Source of the DNA: Rappaport israeli
GTDB lineage: Bacteria; Pseudomonadota; Gammaproteobacteria; Cardiobacteriales; Cardiobacteriaceae
Reading direction: 5' to 3'
Assembly (NCBI RefSeq): GCF_001888055.1
Contig: NZ_LXHZ01000003.1
Location: forward strand, 1 to 64,000
Length of the DNA: 64,000 bases
The notes under the pieces: generated by a model
What the model was told of the DNA's origin: nothing
Database searches by the model: none
Seen by the model: the letters and a program-made list of their open reading frames with translations, nothing else
In this document: in pieces, positions 35,682 to 46,238 of the stretch
Layout: every line of letters starts with the position of its first letter
Position numbering within the stretch: the first letter of the stretch is position 1
Made by a program: the position numbers and the translations under genes

Positions 35682-36644
35682 ATGAAAAAAATATTATTAA
35701 CGGCAGCAGTAATGGCAGCAATGAGCAGTGCAAGTGCTTATGAATTAAAAAGTGAAGCAGAGCGGGTTGGCTATACAATTGGCGCTGAGATGGGGATAAC
35801 TGTTCAAGGTTTTATGGGCGATGATGCAAGTGAAAGTATTGATTTTAATGCTTTAATAGTGGGGTTGCGCGATGCTTATGAGCAAAATGAATTGTCCTTA
35901 TCTCCTGAAGAAATGGAAACTGCTATGCGTAATTTTGCTGAAAAGCGTATGGAAGAAATGCAGAATCGTCAAGAAAAATTAAAAATTGAAAATCTTAAAG
36001 CAGGTGAGGAGTTCTTAGCCGCAAACGCTAAAAAAGAAGGCGTGGTAACGACTGACTCTGGTTTGCAATATTTAGTGGTAGAAGAAGGCGAAGGCAGAAA
36101 ACCATCTGTAGATTCAGAGGTTAAGGCTGATTATGAAGGGCGTTTGATTGATGGCACAGTATTTGATAGCTCTATTGAGCGCGGTGAGCCAGTAACGTTT
36201 TATGTAGGCGAGGTTATCAGTGGATGGGCTGAAGCATTGCAATTAATGCCAGTCGGTTCAAAATATCGCTTGTTTATTCCCGCGGAATTGGCTTATGGTG
36301 AGGCAGATTTAGGGAATATTCCGCCCAATTCTACTTTGATTTTTGATGTTACATTATTAGAAATTGTCGATGAGGTCGGCAATAGTGATTTTGCTCAACA
36401 AGCGCAGGCGACGATTGAAGAGGCAAAAGCCAATGCAGATATGGCGAGCAATCATGCAAAAGAAATCGTTAAAGAGACTAAAGCAGTTCCAACACCTGAA
36501 TCTACTGTAACTGTGGAAGAGCAACGTGCGATGGAGCAAGTAGGTGAAGAGGCTCAACAAATTAAGTTAGATGCTTCTAAACAAGGTGATGCAACACCTA
36601 AGCAACCAGCATTAGACAAAATGGGTGATAACGCGACACAATAA
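35682..36644 (+). CDS. fkpA: FKBP-type peptidyl-prolyl isomerase (FkpA/Mip-like)
   Basis: Periplasmic protein-folding isomerase. The start at 35682 follows AAGGAG, giving a signal peptide MKKILLTAAVMAAMSSASA with cleavage near residue 19. The N-terminal dimerisation domain of Mip/FkpA covers about 20-105. The FKBP domain covers about 115-220, with VKADYEGRLIDGTVFDSS, GWAEALQLMPVGSKYRLFIPAELAYG and FDVTLLEI. A further 100-residue polar tail (AKEIVKETKAVPTPES and on) is longer than in E. coli FkpA and has no known domain. A strong terminator follows. Confidence 0.9.
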   Translation: MKKILLTAAVMAAMSSASAYELKSEAERVGYTIGAEMGITVQGFMGDDASESIDFNALIVGLRDAYEQNELSLSPEEMETAMRNFAEKRMEEMQNRQEKLKIENLKAGEEFLAANAKKEGVVTTDSGLQYLVVEEGEGRKPSVDSEVKADYEGRLIDGTVFDSSIERGEPVTFYVGEVISGWAEALQLMPVGSKYRLFIPAELAYGEADLGNIPPNSTLIFDVTLLEIVDEVGNSDFAQQAQATIEEAKANADMASNHAKEIVKETKAVPTPESTVTVEEQRAMEQVGEEAQQIKLDASKQGDATPKQPALDKMGDNATQ

Positions 36645-36670
36645 GCGTTTTATTTAAGAGTCCCAACCAA

Positions 36671-36707
36671 AACCCCCATAGCGTGTGAAGTTATGGGGGT
36701 TTTTTAT
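36671..36707 (+). terminator. terminator after fkpA
   Basis: Stem AACCCCCATA/TATGGGGGTT is followed by a run of T residues. It probably also insulates mscL on the other strand. Confidence 0.85.
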
Positions 36708-36783
36708 ATTGATATTACATAGGGGTTAAATCAATAAAGTTGCTAAAAGTCATATAGGCTTAAATAATCCTTACATCTCTTGA

Positions 36784-37194
36784 TTATAAATTGCGCTGAG
36801 AAGGGGGGCGGTTATTTAGGGTTTTGAGTTGATCGCGGATTTCACGCAATAGGGCGATATTTTCAGGCGGTTCAACTTTTTTATTTTCATCTTCGCTTTT
36901 AAGCGCTTCTGTGAGTTTATTCATAGGTGTGACGACAAACAAATAAACAGCGATGGCAATTAAGAAAAATTTCACTGTGGCGGTGATAAATTGCCCAATA
37001 GGGAAGAGTGTGCCGTTAAAAGTAAAGGCGATATTGTCAAAATTTGGTTCGCCAACCATCACAGCAATCAGCGGATTTATAAAACTTTCTACTAATCCAT
37101 TTACTACGGAACTAAAAGCCGCACCCATGACAACACCAACAGCTAAATCAACTACATTACCGCGCGCAATAAAATTTTTAAATCCAGATAACAT
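36784..37194 (-). CDS. mscL: large-conductance mechanosensitive channel MscL
   Basis: Pressure-release valve of the inner membrane. The start at 37194 (MLSGFKNFIARGNVVDLAVGVVMG) lies 5-6 bases after AGGAG; an upstream GTG at 37200 is less likely. The roughly 136-residue protein has the two family helices (about 14-45 and 66-95), a periplasmic loop and the C-terminal helix bundle segment ENIALLREIRDQL. It is monocistronic. Confidence 0.96.
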   Translation of the reverse strand: MLSGFKNFIARGNVVDLAVGVVMGAAFSSVVNGLVESFINPLIAVMVGEPNFDNIAFTFNGTLFPIGQFITATVKFFLIAIAVYLFVVTPMNKLTEALKSEDENKKVEPPENIALLREIRDQLKTLNNRPPSQRNL

Positions 37195-37276
37195 ATGCAC
37201 TCCTGTTTTTTAAGGTCACGCATTATAGATTAAATTGGGAGTGTGTTGTAATTCTTTGCTGTTGATAAAAAAGTAT

Positions 37277-37735
37277 TTAATCTAGTGGATAGAGTTCAGG
37301 TTGGAGATTGAGTTTTTGATAATGTTGATAACGTTTGCGAGTGGCGTTAAGAACATTAGGCTCTTGAATAATAATTTCAAAGATGCGTTGACTCCTTTTG
37401 GGAATATCGACTTGTGGCTCTAGGCTTAGATTGATAATAATATCGGCTTGGTGAATCCGCTCAGGTGCAGTATAAAGAATAGCGGTAGTATCTTCATGTT
37501 GTTGGGCAAATTCACTTAAACAGTGTGGGATGAAACTTTCGGGTTTAAATGCCCAAAGTTGGTGGTTAAGCTCGGTACTTTGATTCTTATCAGCGCATAA
37601 AATGGCTACGCGCTGGTTAAGATTTTGTGCTTTTTCGACTAGTTTGCAGGCAAATTGAAGGCGCAAATACGGGTCATTTTTATGTTGGTAAAGATAAAAG
37701 CGCACCAGAGGGCGCGCTGTATTGGAATTTATCAC
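37277..37735 (-). CDS. holC: DNA polymerase III chi subunit
   Basis: Chi links the clamp loader to SSB at the replication fork. The 152-residue product shows VRFYLYQH at the start, LWAFKPESFIPHCL in the middle and RKRYQHYQ near the end, as in HolC. The GTG start at 37735 overlaps the TGA of the upstream aminotransferase (GTGA), which implies coupled translation. That pairing is unusual, since holC usually follows pepA. Confidence 0.9.
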   Translation of the reverse strand: MINSNTARPLVRFYLYQHKNDPYLRLQFACKLVEKAQNLNQRVAILCADKNQSTELNHQLWAFKPESFIPHCLSEFAQQHEDTTAILYTAPERIHQADIIINLSLEPQVDIPKRSQRIFEIIIQEPNVLNATRKRYQHYQKLNLQPELYPLD

Positions 37736-38594
37736 AATGAATGGCGGGTCTGAGTAATAATTTCAAGATAGCTACGGCGCAAGGCAAGTACGAGAAAAGC
37801 AGGTTTGCCTGTGCCGATATCTTGCCCGTCGATATTAACCACAGGCGTAATGAGTGCGGTAGAGGCGGTCATTAATGCTGCATCAGCTTGCTTTGCCTCT
37901 TCGGGAGTGAATTTACGTTCCACTAGAGTTAGCCCTACTTTTTCAATGGCTTTAAATAACCCATGGCGAGTAATACCGTCTAAAATTTCATGGTTAGCGT
38001 TGCGGGTGATTAGGCGGTTGCCACGAATAATTGCGGCATTGCTGGAGCTTCCTTCGGTAATATACCCTAAATCATCGACTAGCCACGCATCATCAAAACC
38101 AGCATCTTTGGCAACCATTTTTGCCATAGATTGCGCCAGTAATTGAGTGGTTTTAATATCACGTCTAAGCCAACGGATATCAGGTTGCGTCATTACACGT
38201 AATCCTTTGCGCACCATAGGGTCATTGGCAATATCGCGCGTTTGCGTAAAAGCAACAATATTGGGGGTTAGGTCTAGAGAAAAGGTAAAATCACGCTCAG
38301 CGTTGCCACGGGTAACTTGTAAATAAATCATCCCCTCTTCTAGGGTGTTTTTTTTGATAAGTTCTTGGCAAATTTTTAAAAAATCTTCCTTGGGAAAAGT
38401 AATATTTAGCTCCCCTAAAGAGCGAGCCAAGCGACGAATATGGCTTTTGCATCAAGAAGTTGTCCTTTAAATACGGCGATAACTTCATAAACAGCATCCG
38501 CCATTAAAAAACCACGGTCAAAAATGGAGATAGTGGCATCGTGTTCGGGTAAATACTGTCCATTAACATAGACGGTGCGAGAGTGATTTTGCAT
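37732..38594 (-). CDS. dat: D-amino acid / branched-chain aminotransferase family (frameshifted)
   Basis: PLP-dependent class IV aminotransferase, more like D-alanine aminotransferase than IlvE. The N-terminus from ATG 38594 reads VYVNGQYLPEHDATISIFDRGFLMADAVYEV. Adding one C near 38442 leads into RRLARSLGELN and the main frame. Conserved points include the RDIKTTQLL motif with the PLP lysine (near residue 145 after repair) and the cofactor glutamate in GYITEGSSSNA. The repaired length is about 287 residues. D-amino acid supply for peptidoglycan is likely; branched-chain activity cannot be excluded. Confidence 0.85.
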
Positions 38595-38961
38595 ACGAAT
38601 TCCTAAGATATGGGGTTAATAATAGCGTTAGTATGAACTAGCGCATATTGGGTTTGTATAGTATACCTTTGTCTAAAAAATCTCTAGCATTACGCAACAA
38701 AGTTACGCCAATAGTGCACCTGTTATTTTTATTTAAATCCAACAGATTACGCAACAAAACAAGAAAAAAGCATTGCTAAAGTCAAAAAAAAGAGCAAATA
38801 AACGGAGACGGAATAAATACGTGCAAACGCAAGATAAAAAACTATGCCTTAACCGTTATTCGGAAAGCTTATTATGAACCTATCAAAATAAATTACAGAA
38901 GCTTTGGTACTTAACGATACAATTAACTCAATAATGGAGTTTGTATAAAGTATGAGGAATT

Positions 38962-38999
38962 TTCCAAATAGATTTTAAAATTCAAATCTATTTGGAAAG
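38962..38999. terminator. 15-bp perfect inverted repeat downstream of pdxK
   Basis: TTTCCAAATAGATTT and AAATCTATTTGGAAA are separated by 8 bases. It is AT-rich, lies 35 bases past the pdxK stop on the minus strand and lacks a clean T run. It may be a terminator or a small repeat remnant. The rest of 38600-39030 is AT-rich and shows no gene. Confidence 0.5.
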
Positions 39000-39033
39000 G
39001 GTGATAATTTTAATAGTGCAAGGATGCTTTGAT

Positions 39034-39867
39034 TTAGTCGATTAAAATTAATTCGTTTACCTCGGCTTGGCGCGTGCGCATAATAACCTCCATCACGCGC
39101 TGAGAGGCTTGCTCAGCCGCTTGATAAACGTCTAATCCAGAAAGCAAATTAGCAATCACTGATGCCATAAAAGTATCGCCAGTGCCTTTAGCGTCCGTGT
39201 GATAGTAGGGATGCGATTTGACAACTGTGCCTTCATGGGTAGCGACAATATATTGCATCGTCCCTTCTATCCATTCACTTTCAACCGCGCTAGTGGCAAT
39301 GACCCATTGCGTTTGAGTATTAAGTAGCGATTTTGCCGCTTCTTTAGCTTCTTCAGTGGTATGAATTTTACAATCAAGCAAAAACTCAAGCTCAAAATGA
39401 TTGGGCGTTAGTCCAGTAGCTAGAGCACATAAATGCTCGCGATATTCAAGTGCCAAACCTTTGTCAACATACAAACCAACATCAATATCGCCCATAACAG
39501 GATCAATAAATATAGCAATGTCAGGATAATTTTGGCGTATTTTCCCTAACCATTGAGTCAGGATACGTGCTTGAGAAGGACTGCCTAAATAGCCCAAAAT
39601 AATTGCGCGGGCTTGTTTTAAAGCTTGTCTTTCTTCTAATCCTTGCAGATAGCCACTAAACCATTCATCACTAATAACACCACCATACATCGTTGGATAT
39701 AAAGGGGTATTAGAAAGCAAAACTGTTGGAACACCAGCCACTGTAAAGCCGCGTTGTTCTAAAGTAGGGATAGCGGCGCTGTTGCCCACACAGCCATAAA
39801 TCACTTGAGATTGAATACTGATCACATCAATGGCAAGTGGTTGTTGTAAATGCTGATTATTTTTCAT
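39034..39867 (-). CDS. pdxK: pyridoxal/pyridoxine kinase
   Basis: Phosphorylates vitamin B6 vitamers to feed pyridoxal 5'-phosphate. The 277-residue protein follows PdxK more closely than PdxY, with SIQSQVIYGCVGNSAAIP, VAGVPTVLLSNTP, GGVISDEWFSGYL, FIDPVMGDIDVGLYV and TPNHFELEFL. The C-terminal KGTGDTF carries the catalytic Asp and anion hole. It lies alone between long non-coding stretches. An octamer tandem repeat sits about 75 bases upstream of the start. Confidence 0.93.
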   Translation of the reverse strand: MKNNQHLQQPLAIDVISIQSQVIYGCVGNSAAIPTLEQRGFTVAGVPTVLLSNTPLYPTMYGGVISDEWFSGYLQGLEERQALKQARAIILGYLGSPSQARILTQWLGKIRQNYPDIAIFIDPVMGDIDVGLYVDKGLALEYREHLCALATGLTPNHFELEFLLDCKIHTTEEAKEAAKSLLNTQTQWVIATSAVESEWIEGTMQYIVATHEGTVVKSHPYYHTDAKGTGDTFMASVIANLLSGLDVYQAAEQASQRVMEVIMRTRQAEVNELILID

Positions 39868-39941
39868 AGCGCTCCTAAAATAGGTGTTGGTTGAGATAAT
39901 GTTATTTATAACATATTATTAGCAGCTATCATATCTTTTGA

Positions 39942-39985
39942 AGATAAAAAGATAAAAAGATAAAAAGATAAAAAAGATAAAAAAA
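39942..39985. repeat. tandem octamer repeat AGATAAAA x5
   Basis: Five copies of AGATAAAA, the last two lengthened by extra A residues, lie between pdxK (start 39867) and the rplT terminator. On the minus strand the first stretch also supplies the T run of that terminator. Such short repeats can change copy number by slippage and so alter spacing in the pdxK upstream region. Confidence 0.85.
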
Positions 39986-40005
39986 CGACCGCTTAAAAGC
40001 GGTCG
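39978..40005 (-). terminator. terminator of the infC-rpmI-rplT operon
   Basis: Stem CGACCGCTT/AAGCGGTCG (9 bp) followed on the minus strand by seven T residues, 27 bases beyond rplT. Confidence 0.88.
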
Positions 40006-40031
40006 CTTGGATTACAAAATTATATGCAATC

Positions 40032-40385
40032 TTATAAAGCAGCTTTGGCTTTTTCAGCCAAGCTTTGGAAGACAGACTTATTATAAACTGCTAATTCTGC
40101 CAACATTTTACGGTCAATAGCGATATTGGCTTTTTTCAAACCATTAATAAAACGACTATAAGATAGACCGTGTAAACGCGCGGCAGCGTTGATACGGATA
40201 ATCCATAATTGACGGAATTGACGCTTACGGTTGCGACGGTCGCGATAAGCATACTGCCCAGCTTTAATAACCGCTTGATTGGCCACGCGGAAGACTTTGC
40301 GTCTTGCGTTGTAATAACCTTTTGCTGCTTTTAATACTTTTTTATGACGCGCTCTAGCTGTAACGCCTCTTTTTACTCGTGCCAT
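40032..40385 (-). CDS. rplT: 50S ribosomal protein L20
   Basis: Assembly protein of the large subunit and, in E. coli, the repressor of rpmI-rplT. The 117-residue product (same length as E. coli) starts [39 protein letters not shown] and ends with the family C-terminal domain. AAGGAG precedes it. It is 10 bases downstream of rpmI. Confidence 0.98.
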   Translation of the reverse strand: MARVKRGVTARARHKKVLKAAKGYYNARRKVFRVANQAVIKAGQYAYRDRRNRKRQFRQLWIIRINAAARLHGLSYSRFINGLKKANIAIDRKMLAELAVYNKSVFQSLAEKAKAAL

Positions 40386-40395
40386 TTTTTACTCC

Positions 40396-40584
40396 TTAAC
40401 CAATCATTTGCTTAACTGCTTTTTGGTCACTATCGTGAACCATTGTCGTGCCACGTAAATTACGTTTACGTTTAGTCGATTTTTTGGTTAGGATATGGCG
40501 CAAATGTGAGTGTGCACGTTTGTATCCATTTTTGGTTTTTTTGAAGCGCTTTGCAGCCCCTCGGTGTGTTTTCATTTTAGGCAT
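40396..40584 (-). CDS. rpmI: 50S ribosomal protein L35
   Basis: Small basic protein (62 residues) with [17 protein letters not shown] at the start and [16 protein letters not shown] in the second half, typical of L35. GCGGAG precedes the ATG. A 107-base gap with a strong hairpin separates it from infC. Confidence 0.97.
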   Translation of the reverse strand: MPKMKTHRGAAKRFKKTKNGYKRAHSHLRHILTKKSTKRKRNLRGTTMVHDSDQKAVKQMIG

Positions 40585-40653
40585 AATAAACTCCGCATTG
40601 TGTAGTTGCCATGGTTAAAATAACCGCCAATACAAGATTGACGTATGTAATAG

Positions 40654-40683
40654 AGTAAGTCAGTATAAAAATACTGGCTTACT
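40654..40683 (-). promoter_or_regulatory. hairpin between infC and rpmI
   Basis: A 13-bp stem (AGTAAGTCAGTAT with ATACTGGCTTACT, one wobble) closes on an AAAA loop just after the infC stop. With no T run it is more likely a processing or attenuation site controlling rpmI-rplT than a terminator. In E. coli this interval also holds control elements for L20. Confidence 0.55.
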
Positions 40684-40691
40684 TAGGCGTG

Positions 40692-41210
40692 CTACTTTTT
40701 GGTTGGCGCCATGACCATAACCATCTGGCGTCCTTCCATACTTGCTTTTTGCTCAACCACAGCTGCCTGTGATAAGTCAGCTTCGATGCGGTCAAGTAAC
40801 GCACGCCCGAGGTCTTGGTGAGCCATCTCACGTCCGCGAAAACGAACGGTAATTTTGATTTTATCACCATCATTTAAGAAACGGTTCAGGTTGCGTAGTT
40901 TGACCTGGTAGTCTCCTTCATCCGTGCTTGGACGGAATTTGACCTCTTTAACTTGAATACGCTTTTGATTTTTGCGTGCTTCTTGTTGCTTTTTCTGTTG
41001 CTCAAAGCGGAATTTGCCATAGTCCATAATTCGACAAACCACTGGTGTGGCGTTGCCTGCAACTTCGACTAAATCTAATCCCTGCTCATAGGCAATTTCT
41101 AAAGCCTCTTCAACTGATACGACGCCGCGTTGTTCGCCATCGGCATCTATCAGACGAATTTCTTTTTCGGTAATCTCTTCGTTTACCCGTGTCTCGTTTT
41201 GCTTAGCTAT
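40692..41210 (-). CDS. infC: translation initiation factor IF3, AUA start codon
   Basis: IF3 checks start-codon pairing and keeps subunits apart. The whole 172-residue protein is open from an ATA codon at 41210 (AGGAG 7 bases before), reading [28 protein letters not shown]. The first ATG-like start lies far inside, in [13 protein letters not shown]. coli infC uses AUU, and IF3 represses such starts on its own mRNA. An AUA start fits that feedback. The N-terminal domain is about 1-80 and the C-terminal domain 85-172. It lies 22 bases after thrS. Confidence 0.93.
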   Translation of the reverse strand: MAKQNETRVNEEITEKEIRLIDADGEQRGVVSVEEALEIAYEQGLDLVEVAGNATPVVCRIMDYGKFRFEQQKKQQEARKNQKRIQVKEVKFRPSTDEGDYQVKLRNLNRFLNDGDKIKITVRFRGREMAHQDLGRALLDRIEADLSQAAVVEQKASMEGRQMVMVMAPTKK

Positions 41211-41232
41211 TGCTAATCTCCTACAATTTGAC

Positions 41233-43140
41233 TTAATTTTTGGTCTTTACGCGCTCAATAATTGTCTTGATTGTATCGTCTATAGATAAGACGCCGAGTT
41301 CTTTACCTTCTCGGGTGCGTACAGACAGTGTATTTTGCTCCTTTTCACGCTCGCCAGCTACTAATAAATAGGGGATGCGTTGTAAGGTGTGCTCGCGGAT
41401 TTTATAGCTAATTTTTTCATTGCGCAAATCTTTTTCACAGCGAATATTATTTTCAAGGAGTTTTTGATAAACCTCACTAACATAATCTGATTGTTTGTCG
41501 GTGATGGGCATAACAACTGCTTGGATTGGGGCAAGCCATACAGGCAACCAACCTGCATATTGTTCTATCAGCATGCCGATAAAGCGCTCTAGTGAGCCTA
41601 ATATTGCGCGATGAATCATGACAGGCGTTTGTTTTTCGCCTTTTTCATCAATGTATTGTGCGCCTAGTCGTCCAGGCATAGAGAAATCTAATTGCACAGT
41701 GCCACATTGCCAGCGACGTCCGATAGAGTCTTTGAGGGTAAATTCAATTTTAGGGCCGTAGAACGCGCCTTCGCCAGGTTGGAGGGTGAAGGTTAACCCT
41801 TGTTCTTCGAGTGCTTCTTTGAGGGCATTTTCTGCTTCATCCCAAAGGCTGTCTTCTCCTACACGTTTCTCTGGGCGGGTTGAAAGGGCAATTTCAATAT
41901 CATTAAAGCCAAAATCTTTATAGATTTCAAAAACCATATTATTGCAGGCGATGATTTCTTGTTTCATTTGTGCACGACTGCAAAATACGTGGGCGTCGTC
42001 TTGCACAAAGCGACGCGCGCGCATCAGACCGTGTAGGGTGCCTGAGGCTCGTTGCGATGCACAACGCCAAACTCTGCCATGCGGATGGGGAGCTCGCGAT
42101 AGCTTTTAAGACCTTGATTGAAGATTTGGATATGTCCTGGGCAGTTCATTGGTTTAATGGCGTAATCATGTTCATCGATATGGGTGGTGAACATGTTGTT
42201 GCCAAATTTATCCCAGTGCCCTGAGCGCTCCCAGAGACTGCGGTCGATGATTTGCGGTGCCATGACTTCTTCATAACCGTGTTGGCGGAGTTTTTGGCGC
42301 ATATAATCTTCAACAAGGCGGAAAATTGTCCAACCTTTGCTATGCCAAAAGACCATGCCAGGTGCTTCTTCTTGGAAGTGGAATAAATCTAGTTGTTTGC
42401 CGATTTTGCGGTGGTCGCGCTTTTCGGCTTCTGCCATTTGTTCTAGATAGGCATTGAGGCTTTCTTATCACGAAAAGCGACGCCATAAATACGCTGTAAG
42501 GGGTCAGAGGTGGCATCTCCGCGCCAGTAAGAGCCAGCTAATTTATTGAGTTTGAAGGCTTTTATATGTCCCATATTGGAACATGAGGCCCACGACACAT
42601 ATCGAGATATTCTTGATGGTGATAAAGTCCGACGGTTTGAATGTCGTTATCAAAATCTTCAATTAGGCGGACTTTATAGTCTTCACCGCGTTTCTGGAAT
42701 TGGGTTTTGGCTTGTTCGACAGGCGTCCAAACTTTTTCTACGCGGTAGCCAGTTTGCGCTAGTTCGTGCATGCGTTGCTCTAATTGTTCAAGGTCGTCTG
42801 GATTGAAGCGATGTTCACTGGCGATGTCGTAATAAAAACCGTTTTCTATAACTGGCCCGATGACCATTTTAGCTTCTGGCCAGAGTTGTTTTAGGGCGTG
42901 CCCGAGTAGATGGGCGCAAGAGTGGCGGATAATTTCTAATCCTTCTTCATCGCGCGCGGTGATAATGGCAATGCTGGCGTCTTCCTCAATGGGGTCGCTT
43001 AAATCTTGTAGGCGGTCATTGACGCGAATGGCGATGGCGGCTTTTGCCAGTCCTTCACCAATACTGGCGGCGATTTCTGCGCCATTTGTGGGTTTATTGA
43101 ATTGTTTTTGACTGCCGTCGGGTAGGGTGATGGCGACCAT
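41233..43140 (-). CDS. thrS: threonyl-tRNA synthetase (three frameshifts)
   Basis: Charges tRNA-Thr. Three frames together spell the whole protein of about 636 residues. The first is TGS and editing domains (MVAITLPDG..., [17 protein letters not shown] with the editing HxxxH, to CRGPHVP). The second is the class II motif 1 region ([17 protein letters not shown] to [10 protein letters not shown]). The third is the motif 2/3 core and anticodon domain ([43 protein letters not shown]). Single missing bases near 42576, 42462 and 42048 explain the breaks. The enzyme is essential, so errors in the sequence are likely. It is co-transcribed with infC. Confidence 0.93.
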
Positions 43141-43234
43141 AATTGCTCCTTTTCAGTGTTGACGCTTACCACACGCCAAATGAGGTTATCAGTTAGTTAG
43201 GCAAGGCGCGCTATTTTAGCGCTTATGCGTTAGA

Positions 43235-44387
43235 TTACAAGTGCGCGGCATTTGGCGTTAGGATGAGGTTGTCGCGATGTATGAGGGTATCGCCGTGGAT
43301 TAGGAGTTGGGTGAGTTCGTGGGAATGTTTGCCTATCAGCTGTTGGGTTTCTTGGGCGTCGTAGTTGATGAGTCCGCGGGCAATTTCTTTGCCTTGGGGA
43401 TTGAGGCAGGCAACGAGTTCACCCCGTGCAAAGTTTCCGCTAATTTGCGTAACGCCAACGGGGAGAAGGCTTTTTTGTGCGCTGATGAGTGCTTGGCTTG
43501 CGCCTTGGTCAAGCCAGAGTTGTCCAGCAATTTGTAATTGACTGCCAAGCCATTGTTTGCGCGCTTGTTGCGGGGAGTTGTGGGCAATCAGGAGGGTGCC
43601 GATGGGCTCACCTTGACTTAGGCGGGTGATGATATCAGGTTGTGCGCCTGATGCGAGAAGGGTGTGGGTGCCTGAGTGCGCGGCTTTTTGCGCGGCAAGG
43701 ATTTTGGTAAGCATGCCACCGCTACCGAGTGCGCTTCCTTTTGAATCGGCGATATCAAGTAAGGCGGGGTCGTGTGCATAGGCGGTGGGAATGAGTTGGG
43801 CGTCGCTGTGTTGGCGGGGGTTTTTATCGTATAACCCTTGTTGGTCGGTTAAGATGAGATAAGCGCCTGCGCTGACGACGTTGGCAACCATTGCGCCAAG
43901 ATTATCGTTATCGCCAAAGCGGATTTCAGCGTAGGAGACGGTGTCATTTTCGTTGATAACGGGAATGATGTTAAGTTGGCACATGGTTTGCAAGCTTGAG
44001 CGGATGTTGAGGTAGCGTTGGCGGTCTGCGGCATCGTCGTGGGTGAGTAGGACTTGGGCGATACGAATGCCATGGGTGGCAAAAGCTTCTTGCCAAGCGT
44101 GAGAGAGTTGCATTTGTCCAACAGCAGCAGCGGTTTGAAGTTGGCTGAGTTCGGTGGGGCGGGTGTGCCAGTTGAGTTGTCCCATGCCAATGGCGATGGC
44201 GCCTGAGGAGACGAGTAGTACTTGTTTGTTGGCGCGTTGCAATGTTGCGATTTGTCCCGCCCATTGGCTTAAAACTTTTGGGTCTATGCCTTGTCCATTT
44301 TGAGTGAGCATGGCGCTGCCAATTTTAATAACCCAGCGGTTAACGTGTGGAAGTTGTTGGCGGTAGTGCTGGGCGTTGGCGGTTGTG

Positions 44388-44398
<11 letters not shown>
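43235..44398 (-). CDS. proB: glutamate 5-kinase
   Basis: First step of proline synthesis: phosphorylation of glutamate. The protein has about 387 residues, with an amino-acid-kinase domain (about 22-275, [49 protein letters not shown]) and a C-terminal PUA domain (about 295-375). The start ATG 44398 lies inside the end of obgE; six further codons upstream are in frame. No proA is next to it in this window. Confidence 0.95.
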
Positions 44399-45496
<1,098 letters not shown>

Positions 45497-45513
45497 TTAG
45501 ATTTGAGCGCGAT

Positions 45514-45777
45514 TTAAGCTTCAACTGGTTCGATGCTTACATATTTGCGTTTTTTTGCGCCACGAATAGAAAAAACTACTTTTCCTGCTGCTTTGGCGAA
45601 AAGAGTATGGTCGCGACCAATGCCAACATTTTCACCAGCATTAAATGGGGTGCCACGTTGGCGAACGATAATGCTGCCTGCATTGACAAGTTCACCGCCA
45701 AAACGCTTAACGCCTAAACGTTTAGACTCTGAATCACGACCGTTACGGCTGGAACCGCCTGCTTTCTTGTGTGCCAT
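45514..45777 (-). CDS. rpmA: 50S ribosomal protein L27
   Basis: L27 reaches into the peptidyl-transferase centre with its N-terminus. The 87-residue product starts [29 protein letters not shown] and has [26 protein letters not shown], all family hallmarks. It is 13 bases after rplU. Confidence 0.98.
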   Translation of the reverse strand: MAHKKAGGSSRNGRDSESKRLGVKRFGGELVNAGSIIVRQRGTPFNAGENVGIGRDHTLFAKAAGKVVFSIRGAKKRKYVSIEPVEA

Positions 45778-45790
45778 TGTATGCTCCTAA

Positions 45791-46123
45791 TTATTTTGCT
45801 TGTTGGTTTTGTCCGTCGATGGCGTCGATGACAACTTCGGTGTAGTTTTGACGATGTCCTTGTTGTTTCATCGAGTGTTTGCGACGACGGAATTTGAGGA
45901 TTTTTACTTTTTTATGGCGACCGTGTTCGGCGATAGTTGCACTTACGGTTTTGCCGTCTAAGTAAGGGGCGCCTACGGCGACGTTGGTGTCATCGGCGGC
46001 AATGAGTAAAACTTTGTCAAATGCGATGCTGTCGCCTGCTTCACCTGCAAGGGTTTCGACGCGTAGACGTTGACCAGGTTTGACTTTGTATTGCTTACCG
46101 CCAGTTTCAATAACTGCGAACAT
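45791..46123 (-). CDS. rplU: 50S ribosomal protein L21
   Basis: L21 binds 23S rRNA near the tunnel. The 110-residue product starts MFAVIETGGKQYKVKPGQ and ends with the KILKFRRRKHSMKQQGHRQNYTEVVI signature. It is first in the rplU-rpmA-obgE run. Confidence 0.98.
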   Translation of the reverse strand: MFAVIETGGKQYKVKPGQRLRVETLAGEAGDSIAFDKVLLIAADDTNVAVGAPYLDGKTVSATIAEHGRHKKVKILKFRRRKHSMKQQGHRQNYTEVVIDAIDGQNQQAK

Positions 46124-46238
46124 AATTTCTACTCCAAGAAGTTGACGCGAGTGCGCCTTGTTTTACAAAAGCGCGCTATGATACCTGTGTTTTTAAGATA
46201 AGACAATAGTTTAACGGGGTTTTATTGTGTGGTTGGTT

